DNA from: Doris montereyensis
Taxonomy: Eukaryota > Mollusca > Gastropoda > Nudibranchia > Dorididae
Direction: 5' to 3'
Assembly: GCA_037039925.1 (NCBI GenBank)
Contig: JAXRKP010000049.1
Span: forward strand, 207,501 to 271,500
DNA length: 64,000 nt
The translations under genes and the position numbers were made by a program. The notes beneath the pieces are model-generated. The model was not told the origin of the DNA, made no database searches, and was given only the letters and a program-made list of their open reading frames with translations. Position 1 is the first letter of the stretch. Each line of letters begins with the position of its first letter. Positions 33,815-44,587 of the stretch are shown piece by piece.

Positions 33815-36530
33815 AATCATATTTCAATCTTCTCAGGAATAGATGTCAAAGATAGAGCTAGAGCAGGAGTAGGCCTCCTAATGCATAAAAGGCATGAAAA
33901 GCTACTAGAAAGTTGGAAATTTATAGGCCCACGTCTATTAGGGGTAAATATTAAACCAAAAGGAAGTGAAATTAAATCATTAATAGCTTATGGACCAAAC
34001 GAACATGCAACTAAAGAAGAAAAAGATATCTTCGAAAATGATTTACAAATCACTGCAGAGAATCTTAAACCCAAACAGGAACTAATAATTTTAGGAGATT
34101 GAAACGCTAGAGTAGGCAACAATATAGAACCGTAAGGAGAAGTAATAGGTAAAGAAGGAGAGACAACAATTTATCAAAATGAAAGAGACTAATAGATTTT
34201 TGCTTAAAGAATAACATGAAAATAGCCAATACCTTTTTTCCTCATAAAGATATCCACAAATATACAAGAGTAAATGGAGACAGGTGTGAAAAGTCAATGA
34301 CAGGCTACATAATAATTAGCAGCTCCCTTTTTTTACAATACATTGGATGCAAGAGGACCAGAAATATTTAGTGATCATCACATAGTGATTGCCAAAATGA
34401 GATTACTGACTGAAGAAAACAAACAGAAAAGGAAAGAGAAGAAAGCTACTAAACTCAAAATGGAGGAATAATAAACCAGTAGTAAAACAGGTATACCAGT
34501 CTAGAATAAAAAAGATTTAACAGTGAAAGACCGATGGATCTGAATGATAGCACAATAAAAGAAAAGTGGCAAATGTATAAAGAAACACTCCTCAGTTGTA
34601 CTGAAGAGGTCAGTGGCAGGAAACAAATTAAAGGAGGTAGGAAAAGAACAGCATGGTGGAATGAGAATGTCAAGACTAAGATCAAAGAAATGATGCCTGG
34701 AAGATATACTTCCAAACAAAGAGGCCTTAAGATAGGAAAAATTACGAGAATAAAAGAACTATTACCAAAGAGGAAATAGGACAACAAAACAGAAACAATG
34801 GGAAGAGTTTGGACAAAGGTTTCAAGAAAGCTATCAAGGAAATCAAAAACCGTTCTGGGGAGCAATGAAGAGCATGACAAAGACAGTAAAATCAGGGAAA
34901 CATGGAGAAAGTATTTTCACCAATTACAATCCCTCCAGAACATATAAAACGAGGAGTAAAGATCAATTAGTAAGAGTAACAAGCAATCCAGAGGAGACAG
35001 CTAAAGATGTAGATATATATTAATGGAAGAAATCCAAACAGATATAAGAAAAATGAAATTAGGAAAAGCCCCAGAAAAGATAAAAAAACCAAGGGAGAGA
35101 GGCAGACAAACTACTACATGCAATATGCCAACAAGCATGGAAGTCCAAACAGGTGCCAGACGAGTGGAGAAATGCAAATGGAGTACCAATACATAAGAAA
35201 GGATCAACTCTGAAATGCTCAAACTATAGAGGGATATCAATACTTAGCGTACCAGGAAAAGTGTATGCCAGGATACTGGAAATGGAGACTAAGGAAAAGA
35301 GTAGAGGATCAGATTGAAAAGCATCAGAGTGGATTTAGACCTGGAAGAAGTATACAAGACCACATATTTACAATTAGACAAATAATAGAAAAATTCCTTG
35401 AGAGAAACATTGACTTGCATCTGTGTTATATAGACTTAGAAAAGGCATTTGACACTGTGAGGAAGGACTTAAAATAACACAGAGTGGAGCAAAATCTAAT
35501 AGAAGCCATTAAAAGTTTTTACAATAAACCAACATGTGCAGTGAGAGTAACTGGAAACATATCTACATAATTTGATGTAGATATAGGAGTAAAACAGGGT
35601 TGTATCCTAAGTCCTCTTTTGTTTATCACATTTATGGAGTCAGACGCAACGGCATCTTCAAAAATGAAGAAAAGAATGTAGGTATGTGGAAGCTCAAACC
35701 AGTAAATGTATCAATGCTTTCATTTGCCGATGATTTAGTTCTGTTTGGAAAATCAGAAAGTGACCTTCAGTCGAATATCAACATAATGAACAATGAAGTA
35801 AATAAAAGAGGAATGAGTAAATGCAAAGAAAGCCAAAATAATGCTAGTAACTATGGAAGCTAAAACACAAAATCTTAAATTAGGCAAGGAGAATTTAGAC
35901 CAATTTCAAAGCTACAATTACCTAGGAGTAATAATTAAGTCAATGGGAAAACCAAGAGAAGAAGTCAGCCAGAGAATCCAAAAGGCAAGTGCAATATATA
36001 ACTATCTAGGAAAGGCATTTGTAGGTAAACAAGAATTGTCAACAAAAACCAAAATGGCAATATACATTACAGTTTATTGTCCTACTCTCCTCTATGGCAG
36101 CAAAACCTGGACCTTAGACAGTAGAGAATATAGTAGAGTATAGGCAGCTGAAATGAAATATCTAAGAAGAATAGTAGAGAAAACTAAAAGAGACAAAGTC
36201 AGAAACACAACAATAAGAGATCAAACCAAAGCATATGGCATAAAAACTAAGATAGAAATAAATCAATTGAGATGGTTTGGGCATGTAAACAGAATGAATG
36301 ACAATAGAATAGCCAAATCAATATATAATGCTAAAACCCAAGGTAAAAGATCAAAAGGCAGACCTCAGAGAAATTGGGAAGAAGATATAAAAGAGGCATT
36401 GAAGCATAGAAATTTAACTTTTTTTAGAAGGAAACAAAAAATACCAGGACAGGGCATCCTGGAGAAAGATTATCTTGGGCATCTGAACCCATACACCGAA
36501 AGGTAGAATGAGAACCTTTAAAGAAAGAAA
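33815..36530 (+). mobile_element. RTE-like LINE, copy 4, 5' truncated
   Basis: It begins inside the endonuclease (SGIDVKDRARAGVGLLMHKR, with frame changes) and runs to the natural 3' end. Pieces in order are the endonuclease middle (33881-34102), linker (34534-34779), RT start (35265-35477, QSGFRPGRSIQDHIFTIRQI, LEKAFDTVRKD), RT core (35600-35863, MLSFADDLVLFGKSESD), post-RT (35841-36143, TLLYGSKTWTLDSREYSRV) and the C-terminal domain (36153-36506, LRWFGHVNRMNDNRIAKSIY). The copy at 44588 has the same 3' end (HPYTER/HRKVE near the stop). It ends about 75 bases before a JAK-like exon. Confidence 0.85.
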
Positions 36531-36607
36531 GAATAAAGAATCTTTGTCTGAATGTATTATTTTCGTATCCTCTTTTATATATACATTCATTTTTTTTCTT
36601 CTTCCAG

Positions 36608-36799
36608 AAATGTAAAATTCCTCATACATCAACAAATCTGTATGAATTGATTCAACAAAAACGGTACGGACCTGATATATCTAATTACATGACACTGATA
36701 TTGAAAGTTGTTGAAAATCTCCTCAAGCTTCATGAGCGCTCATGGATCATTGGAGATTTGTCACCTACCTTGGTTTTTATAGATGTAACGGTTTTAAAG
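36608..36799 (+). CDS. JAK-like gene, pseudokinase domain 2, catalytic-loop exon
   Basis: The acceptor CTTCCAG leads into KCKIPHTSTNLYELIQQKRY and MTLILKVVENLLKLHERSWI, then IGDLSPTLVFIDVTVLK. The loop aligns with YIHRDLATRNILV of JAK JH1: the HRD becomes IGD, so the catalytic Asp remains but His and Arg are lost, and the metal-binding Asn is Leu. A donor AAAG|GTGTGT follows 36799 in phase 0. The frame also stays open beyond it to 36952 and there reads DMKLSDPGFKFILV. KLSDPG is exactly the degenerate DFG motif of JAK JH2 domains, so a longer exon ending near 36901 is an alternative. In both versions a normal DFG is missing. Confidence 0.75.
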
Positions 36800-36952
36800 G
36801 TGTGTATGAGAAAAGTCTGCCTTCTGTATAAATTACAATACGATTATGATATGAAATTGAGTGATCCGGGATTTAAATTTATTCTTGTTCAACATAGCAG
36901 TGTGTCACATTATTCTTTAGATACAAAAATATCAACGTTTGTTTTTCATTAG

Positions 36953-37780
36953 GGCCTTTGGTGGCTTTAAATCTAAACTTTTATTTTATTGAATATTGTA
37001 TACTTTTGCTTCAATTTATACAAATTTCATAGCTGTGCTCTTTTAAAACATGAGTTGAAAGACAGGTGAAAAATACATAAGCTACAGTTCATAATATTTA
37101 AATTTATGCAGAACACCATAATATAATGACAAATTATGTATTGAAATTTCAAATGCAGAAATCAGCTTATCAATGAAAGATACATTGGTTTGCCAAGTTT
37201 CCTTCATATACACCAATTTTTATAGAAGATTCAAGTCGTTTTAGACAATCTTACATTTAGATCCCATTTATTTTTAAGACTGTTCCCTGTATAAAATGCA
37301 CACACATTGCTACCCACTTCAAATAGTCATAACTCTTTTTATTATGATCCGACTAAGAAAATATGCGAAGCATTTTTCTTTAAACCCATGAGCCTTTTAG
37401 ATGAGCATGACATTAAGCATATTATTTTGAAAAAATTTTTAGCATAGCATTGCTAGACTATATAATGTTGTTTGTTAATTGGTATCAAATTAAGATAGGT
37501 TGTTGATTGTAAAGTCTGACCTGGTATACAAGAAACAATAATTTTCTCTTCTTGAAATAAACATGCTCTCAAAGATAAATTGGAGTTTGGTATAGCCATT
37601 CTCATTTCAATAGATTTTCATTAGCAAGAGTGTCATCACACTGTTTCATTTAAGTTTTCAATATCTTCCTTTACTGATAACAAATAATCTATACATTCGG
37701 CAGAAATATTTGACTGTTTTACTCTGTGACAACAAATAATTTACTAACTTGTCTTACATTCCTCTTTCTTACACTTACAG
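36953..37780. other. Intron, no feature seen
   Basis: AT-rich, ending in a strong pyrimidine tract and TTACAG acceptor. Confidence 0.5.
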
Positions 37781-37887
37781 CCTTACATCGCATCCCTATC
37801 CTGCTTGAAGTTCATTGATCAACAATATACTACAAGTCCTACAACTAAAAATAAAAGTGTACACCTACCTTCAACCAGGATATCAAG
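37781..37887 (+). CDS. JAK-like gene, pseudokinase domain 2, activation-segment exon with GC donor
   Basis: After TTCTTACACTTACAG the frame reads PYIASLSCLKFIDQQYTTSP and TTKNKSVHLPSTRIS, with two bases left over. The only donor that keeps the frame is AAG|GCAAGC, the recognised GC-AG class. Two bases (AG) plus the first base T of the next exon make Ser, and the join reads RISSAAPEV. The segment falls between the catalytic loop and the APE motif and has Tyr residues where JAKs carry their activation-loop tyrosines (QQYTT). Confidence 0.6.
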
Positions 37888-37946
37888 GCAAGCAATGAAA
37901 TAATTTTAGGGCTTACTTTTTAACAATTACTTAAATTCTTATTTTA

Positions 37947-37947
<1 letters not shown>

Positions 37948-38042
<95 letters not shown>

Positions 38043-38048
38043 CTTATT

Positions 38049-38132
<84 letters not shown>
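37948..38132. repeat. AAT microsatellite, two blocks
   Basis: Pure AAT units at about 37948-38042 and 38052-38132, split by TCTTATTTT. Confidence 0.95.
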
Positions 38133-38135
<3 letters not shown>

Positions 38136-38449
38136 GCAATAATAAATCTTTATTGTCCATTCACTGCATTTTTTCATTTGACATAATGCTTTGGAAATCG
38201 AAAAATGGAGATTACTTTGAGCAGTAAATGTAATAACAATTTTTAAAGATAGAAAAATAGTTAAATAACATCAGACGAAAACTGAGACATAGTTTGGGTA
38301 AATACCCACTAGTGCTTAGTGAGGTAGAGATGTCCTTTCACCCATGTAGTAACTCACTGTTCTATTTCCATTTCTGAATTTGATATTACACCATATTACG
38401 AACAAAGAAGCCCTTAAAAATAACACGTTATCAATTAAATGTATAACAA
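38133..38449. other. Intron, no feature seen
   Basis: AT-rich sequence. Nothing recognisable before the mariner fragment. Confidence 0.45.
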
Positions 38450-38661
38450 TATTTGAATGTACATAACTTTGTTAGTCGACTTGCTTCGTCGTGCAATTTT
38501 TATTGGAGTTGAGCCTTTTTTAGCAGCCAAGACATGTATTGTTTCTTTCTGCAAGGCTCATAGAAGTAGATCCAGGTTTCATTATCTGTTACAAGTTCAG
38601 ACAATATCCTTTCATCACAGTTCTTGTAATTTTCTAAAAGTTTTCGAGTATACAACTTAAA
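38450..38661 (-). mobile_element. Mariner-family transposase fragment
   Basis: The minus strand reads KLLENYKNCDERILSELVTD and NETWIYFYEPCRKKQYMSWL. Mariner transposases have the pattern TGDETW.....P..K.QS..W here, in which the Asp is the second catalytic acid. The fragment starts at the LTR edge near 38661 and ends at a stop soon after this motif. It is a remnant interrupted by the adjoining LTR element. Confidence 0.7.
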
Positions 38662-38830
38662 TGTATAAATGAAAGCACAATACACATACAATCAGTTTCA
38701 CGAGAGAAGTTTAATTATAACTTGATGAGTCGACGCTTAGATAAGGACTGCCTTGTAAGGATGAACAAAACTAATTAACACATGGAAAGACAGACGCTCA
38801 TTGGCTGTGCAGGAGGCACGCCTTATCGTT
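38662..38830 (-). mobile_element. LTR of Ty3/gypsy-like element (3' side)
   Basis: Matches 40767-40930 in direct orientation: TGTATAAATGAA, AATCAGTTTCAC(G/A)AGAGAAG, AACTAATTAACACATGGAAA and GACAGACGCT. Similarity fades after GGCACG near 38820. The outer start coincides with the break in the mariner fragment. Confidence 0.65.
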
Positions 38831-40766
38831 TCTGGCGATAGTTCTTAAATCTGGCAGATCTACAAGGGTTGCCAGGTGAGTACGGGGGTGTTGTTGTGTT
38901 GGCAGTGGATCTGGTTACATCCCATTTCAAATGAGGTGAAGGAGGATTCTTAGCTGTCAATCAAATGTGTAACAGCCAAGGAACGTGATGAAGAATTGAT
39001 TTTCTCCCTGGATCGTTGTCGTTCTGAACTCCGTATCTTTGACTAAGTTGCTCGTTATACCATCGTCAGTTAGGCGATATACACAAACGGAATATGAGAG
39101 TGATAATAGCTGGTACCCACCTGGGATCCTTGACACGTGTGGGACCGTAGTAGAATGCATAACAAGGGTCACCAGTAGTAAACTGAGGAAGAACACACGA
39201 CCGTTTACAAATTGAAATCTTGGAAGTTTTCATGTGTTCGCCTTGCGCTTTGTGTGGTGGAGATGGAACGAAAGTATCAATGCGAGTGCAGATTTGATGT
39301 CCATTAAACAGCTGACCTGGAGATAATCCAGCTGATAGTGGAGTCTGCCGATGCTGCGTGGAAGGGAAGATTTTGAATGAATTGAATGTTTGAAATTTTG
39401 CGCAAGACGCTCGTTTGTTGAGGGGTGGTATGGAGCACCAGACAAATGGGTTACGCCATATGTTCCGTGCAGTAGGTCTGGAATTCTTCTGATGTAAAAG
39501 CTGTGGCGTTGTCTGTAACAATAGTGTAGGGATAACCAAAATGAGCAAAATCTTGTTCTAATATATCCTTTGTCGGTTTGGAGGAGTTTGCTGTTGTAGG
39601 ATGAATGTATGAGATAAGCATCCGTGATTACGAGCCAAACACCTTTGGTGATCCCAGCTTCATAAGCAGCGGCTGGATCATTTTGCAGAGCGAAGGGAGC
39701 AGGTGAAGGTTTAATAAAAACAGGATAAGCATTGTCTTTGAACCTGATGTCCACTGCCTAGTCCTGGCTAAAAAAAATCAAAGGAAATTCTCAACACATC
39801 TGTTTACATGCGTTTTTTATAGTGCTTGATCAGCTGTGGATTTCTTGATGGCTTTGACCTCTTTTTCCTATGAGACGGTCAACTGAAATGCTAGGTTGTT
39901 GAGTGGCTGATCGGCCCAACAGGTTAAGATGTGGAACTTTGGCCACCACGAAGTTGATAATTTTCAGAGACAATCAGAATTGGAGCATGTCACGTCGATT
40001 TGATATTTCCAATTACAGGAAGAGAATGTTTTAAAGCTGATTCGTACTTACTCAACACAGGCTGAAGGGAGGGCTTACCAATTGCTCTCCATATATATAT
40101 GGTAAGAAAGTTTTCATCTGCACCGTATCAATCTCGAAAACAGAATGTCTTGATGCCCTGTTTCAGTTGAGGAAACTTTTGACTATCAGTAATTGCATTA
40201 ATTGGGATGATTGTATAGCTTGTGATTTCATTTGGGATTTCTTTTTCGCCAAGCAGGCTTTTTCTAAGTGACCTGATTATTTACAGAAATGGCAGATGGT
40301 ATTTCGAAATCTGCATTCCTTGCCTGTATGAGATCTTCCACAGCAGCCACATCTTCCTGGTGGAAAAGCGAGAGGTCAATTCTATTTTACATAAGCTGCT
40401 TTTAGCACTGGGTTTGAAGCCTTGGAAGCAGGAGGAAGAGATGATGATGCCTCACATTTTTCCTACTAGTTCTAGTGGCGAATTAATCTACTGACGGTGT
40501 TGTTCATGTTGAAGTGCCATTTACTTTTACAAATGGTGAGAAGCTCTGACATTTCAGCCATGGTGACTGACAAGTTTAATAGAATGTAAATATCATAGTA
40601 AAATTGAACAAAGTCAATAAAGTTATCTGATCATCTTACCATGAAAAAATCAAAAGCATCACATGTTGATGTCCACTAAAAAAAACATACAACGATAAAA
40701 TACAATGTCCATCCTCGTCGCCAATTTTTTATATCTATCAATATCAATATATATCACTATAACAAA
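38831..40766 (-). mobile_element. Ty3/gypsy-like retroelement interior, integrase part
   Basis: Minus-strand pieces in several frames show a retroelement integrase: VWLVITDAYLIHSS (start of the catalytic core), YGVTHLSGAPYHPSTN with the typical H-S-APYHP pattern, then LFNGHQICTRIDTFVPSPPH and RSCVLPQFTTGDPCYAFYYG, DPRWVPAII of the C-terminal region. The whole polyprotein is not present: gag, protease and RT are not recognisable, and stops and frameshifts interrupt the integrase. Near 40720 the minus strand reads TTGGCGACGAGG, a likely primer-binding site next to the 5' LTR. Length is well below a full element, so it is internally deleted and inactive. Confidence 0.75.
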
Positions 40767-41010
40767 TGTATAAATGAAGGACAATAACACAATCAATCAG
40801 TTTCACAAGAGAAGTTTAATATTGACTTGACGACGAGTCAACCCTCAGACATGGACTGACTAATGAGAATGAACGAAACTAATTAACACATGGAAAGACA
40901 GACGCTTATTAGCCGTGCAAGAGGCACGAGGCACACCTTAACGAGAGACGGGATGTGATGGTGCATACGAACTGACAGGAACACAGTACATAGCACTAGC
41001 AGTAGCACTC
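40723..41010 (-). mobile_element. LTR of Ty3/gypsy-like element (5' side)
   Basis: Contains the segment shared with the other LTR (40767-40930) and extends further on both sides, to the putative primer-binding site at about 40712-40723 and to about 41010. The outer boundary is not sharp. Confidence 0.55.
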
Positions 41011-41100
41011 TCTGGACTGATGACGAACTAATCCCAACTTTATTGGCTGTGGATTCAATGCTTGCTCTCTTGTCTCTTGAACAATTGCTTTAATGGCAGC

Positions 41101-41343
41101 GATTCCACGATCACCAATGACTCACATGGTATCTTGGTACCTCAGTTATCAGAAATTTCTGATTGTTCGCCTTTAAAACGATATACCCAGCGAAATATTG
41201 AAGTTTTGGACAGGGGGAAAGGTGTAGGAAGCGCTTGTAAATTTTTACTTCCTTGCCAATTGCGACATTTATCTACCTTTATGAATGCTTTGACGTCTGA
41301 TGCTTTTATTTTGCGTCACTATGCAGTATGGGATGATTTTTAA
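41101..41343 (+). pseudogene. RUN-domain-like fragment
   Basis: The open frame from about 41020 to a stop at 41341-41343 ends GKGVGSACKFLLPCQLRHLS and TFMNALTSDAFILRHYAVWD. RUN domains, found in effectors of small GTPases, end with a similar run (GRGRAWIRLALNEK.L..YL..LLSD..LL..YYEPWAL). A possible acceptor TAATGGCAG precedes 41101. No donor precedes the stop and no neighbouring exon was found, so it is either a fragment of another gene carried here or a chance likeness. It adjoins the outer end of the gypsy-like LTR. Confidence 0.3.
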
Positions 41344-41534
41344 AATTCACTAAGAATATAATAAAGTCTTGTCATTAACAAAATCTTTTGCAGGAAGGCA
41401 GTTGGAAGTTAATTGTATTCAGTAAACTCACGTTCAAGATCCGATTGATTTCGGTGCGCCTGATAATCGGAAATCTCCTTTTGTTTGGGTTCTCCCTCGT
41501 AATGATGCTTTGTCATAGAACAGTTATATTTATT

Positions 41535-43078
41535 TTTTTGCTAAAGAAATAACTTTATTTTTTAAACGAAGAACATGTAATAGATAAAAGATATAAATGG
41601 GCAAAGAGACATAAATAACAGTGGGGAGTGGAAATGGGGTCACGCCTGTCTCGGTGGCCGAGAGGCAGAAACAAGGAAAATTATTGCCGCGAACGATGGC
41701 CAAGGAGATTCTTTCGAACAGCCAAGCCGTTTCTCTCGGATCGCCTGTCGTGGACGAGATACGGCGATCGATCTCAGAGATCAATGCCGCGCCTGCTCGA
41801 CCGACGATACCGGACGTTTCGACTGCGACCGGTACGAAGTGGTATCGGTCGCTCAAGCCGGCGTATTTGGCTGTTTTCCTGGCCTCTGCGACGCGGCTCA
41901 CAATGCCCGGGTCATATGCCGATGCGGCTAAAGACGGTGGAGAAAAAGGAGTCGCTGCAAGTGGCGTCCCAGACCAGGGCTTGGCCGCGTTTGAATGGGA
42001 ACACCCTTACTCCGTCTGGGCGTTTACCGTCGCCGCGGTCGAGGCCGACGGGCTCGAGGACGGAGTTGAGTCCGGCTGCGTCGAGCGATCATTTGACAAC
42101 TTCGTTCAGCGCCGAGTGACGAGGGATACGGCCTGCGCTTTGACGGCAAGAGAGCGGGTGGAGGCCGAATTCGTCAATCATGGCGCCACAATGGCATTTG
42201 TGGACCAGGCACACCGTCAGGCCCAGACGGAGCGACAGGCCGAAACGAACGCTGTCGTCGTCCAGCAGCGATCCGATGGAGGATGAAGGTATGCTGTTGA
42301 GCCAGTCGCCTGAATGTGGCTCCGCTGCTGTGGTGAGGCAAGCCATTCGGTATTGATCGGCGGACTGGTACAACCCAGTTTTCGTCGCTGAATGGACGGC
42401 CGAGGAACAACATCTTTGTTGTTTTGGACTTGAAACCGGCGGCATGGACAACGAACTCCAACTCTCAGAGACAGTCGCCAGCTCTTTTGTCAGACTCGAT
42501 TCAGGGAGGTTGTGAAGAATCGAGTCGACAAGAGTTTGCGACGCGTGGAGGATGACGCGTATGCTGGAAGGGCGACGTCAGCGGTACGTGTCAGGCCTAT
42601 TCCACCTGTGCTCACGGGTAGACCGGCCTGGGCCCAACCAGTGTCGTCAAGATTGACATTACAAGTCTCCTCCATCGCCTTCCGGAGAGAAGCATAGAAG
42701 TCGGCCAGTCTCCCGGGTTGTTGAAGCACGGCGCGCTGCGTAGCAAAAACAGGAGTCGGGACAGGGACAAGCTGTTCTTGAGAAGGAATAAGGCCGGATG
42801 CGCGTCGATCGGCTTTAGGCGTTCGGTGAAAAACTTAAGCTGCTCAGTTGCCTCGGCTAGTTTGGAGTCGACGCCGGACGGGTCAATCGGCGAACCAAGA
42901 ATGACCAAGTCTTCTTGACAGGTGAGTCTGATGCCGGGTAGAACAGATTCGACCGCGGGTTTGTCGCCTGCAGGGTCCTGGCTGTCGATGTCTACCAACT
43001 CCGATTTTGCCGGGTTCACCTGCAGACCGATTTTTCAAGAACCGGGAGGATTTTCGCCAGATCGTTGATCACTGAATT
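41535..43078 (-). mobile_element. GC-rich LINE fragment, RT to C-terminal domain
   Basis: Visibly much richer in G and C than everything around it. On the minus strand, from high to low coordinates: NPAKSELVDIDSQDP (43019) and DLVILGSPIDPSGVD, then FLLRSAPCFNNPGD, DTGWAQAGLPVSTGGIGLTR (42729-42490), RLGLTVCLVHKCHCG and LHPLSCRQSAGRIPRHSALN, and finally VAVETSGIVGRAGAALISEI and GDPRETAWLFERISLAIVRG (41901-41650). This series is typical of a widespread invertebrate LINE protein end with a Cys/His motif (CxC...HxxxC). Several frameshifts exist. Long frames on the plus strand here are antisense shadows. Confidence 0.8.
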
Positions 43079-43089
43079 GCGTCATATTT

Positions 43090-43532
43090 TAGTTATATTT
43101 TAGACACGCATGCCCGTAAATAGTGTTGAATTATGATTTCTCTTTATTACAAAGCTGGGTCTCTTGAACGTTGACTGTGGTTAACTCAGAAACCACTGTA
43201 TCGTTAACGGGTGATATCAAGTACGATTGTTAGATCAAATTAATTCTCGATACTGAAGTTACGCTGGCTTTTTACATAGTACTCCATACTGAAGTTATGT
43301 GGGCTTTCATTGTAATGCCCGGAAATCGAGAAATTAGATCTAATAACAATAAAAAGTGTTGTGGATTGTAGGCAAAACAATCTTTTTCCAAATGCTTATT
43401 TTTATCCAAGAGTTAATTTGCTAAGAACCTAAAGCAGGCTATTTGAATTCTACATGTGAAATATGAGGGTTGTGGGTGCATTGGTTCCTGAGTTATAAGC
43501 GGTCAAAGTTAGAGACGTTCAGCTCTATAAAT
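43090..43532 (+). repeat. Dispersed repeat R2, copy b
   Basis: Second copy of the repeat at 23775-24057, longer by an internal segment around 43230-43380. It ends at AGAGACGTTCAGCTCTATAA, as copy a does before its TA run. It starts just after the GC-rich LINE. Confidence 0.8.
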
Positions 43533-44261
43533 GAAAATTTAACTCATTTACAATAAGGATGAAATTAAACCATCATGGCATATTTAATTATATCTTTTTT
43601 TCTCAGAAATTTGTAAGATACTGACATATTCCATGGAAAAACAGCCCTAATCTGTGGTCATGGGCCTAATATTTAGTTTCCTAAAACTTTGATATTTTTT
43701 AGATGCAACTTTCTGTTATGGTCTGTGATTGGTTGATTGCTTTCAACTCCTGAAAAAATGACCATCAGACTGAAAGCTTGAAAAGATAGCTATTTGTTTT
43801 TGAAGAGCAGGAATGCATCATTGCTTTCAAAATAAAATTATAAGAATTCTAAACTCAAAACTTGCCCTAGACATGGGGGGGGGAGATTATTCTTTTAAAA
43901 TACCAAAAACTATTTGTTGTCATGAATTTATTATTTCTCACAAATTTTGTCTTCTAGTGTGGTAGATTGATTTTTTTTTGTTATCAATGGAAGAAGAAAA
44001 ACGTGAACTCATAAGTTAAATAAGTCATGATGATGAAGGCTGTTAGGGTTCAAGCATATAGCCATGGCGTGTAACACATTAATAGTATGAAAATAACTGA
44101 CCACACACCAAACAAAAGATTGTGATCTCATGTTGTGCATTGATGAATAGCAAAAGAGAGCGCTTTTGCTTTTGTCTTGTTTACCACAAATATTGAAGAT
44201 ATTTTTCACCAATGTTTCGTTTTCATTTCACACTATTTACTTTCATTCCAATATCAAATAG
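43533..44261. other. Intron, no feature seen
   Basis: AT-rich, with a G run at 43876-43883 and a T-rich tract before the next acceptor. Confidence 0.5.
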
Positions 44262-44427
44262 TGCTGCCCCTGAAGTGATAAACGATGGACAATTTTCCTT
44301 TGCCTCTGATGTTTTCTGCTTTGGAAACTTCCTTTGGGTACTTCTTACTGCCTTTGACAGTGATGATCAGAAACACAGCACATATAATACATGTATTGTT
44401 CCTTTCAACAACCAGTCCCAAGCACAG
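44262..44427 (+). CDS. JAK-like gene, pseudokinase domain 2, APE and helix F exon
   Basis: Acceptor CAAATAG, donor CACAG|GTAAAT. One base completes the codon begun at 37886, and then the frame reads AAPEVINDGQFSFASDVFCF, GNFLWVLLTAFDSDDQKHST and YNTCIVPFNNQSQAQ. FSFASDVFCFG matches FSVASDVWSFG of JAK JH1 almost residue for residue, including the helix F Asp and Gly. The APE motif is intact. Together with the next exon this shows that domain 2 occupies the JH1 position. Confidence 0.85.
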
Positions 44428-44516
44428 GTAAATCTAATTCAAAATAAGATCAATTACAAATAAACAGTTTTACATCAGAGGTGGGAGGTCGGAGATATTT
44501 ATTTCACATCTGTTCC

Positions 44517-44587
44517 TTAGGGGGGGGCGCACCTGATTGGCGAGTTTTGGACCAAAAGGTTGATTTTCTGTTCTTTGCATATTCGGG
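44517..44587 (-). repeat. Dispersed repeat fragment R4, copy b
   Basis: Reverse complement of 28223-28316 (shared words GGCGAGTTTTGGACCAAAA and TTGATTTTCTGTTCTTTGCAT). It is cut off sharply at 44587 where the LINE leader starts. In the other copy this sequence forms the upstream part of the putative TRIP11-like promoter. Confidence 0.7.

Noticed and set aside
41621..42286. A 221-codon frame on the plus strand
   Set aside because: Antisense shadow of the GC-rich LINE. The minus strand carries recognisable RT and C-terminal motifs over the same bases.
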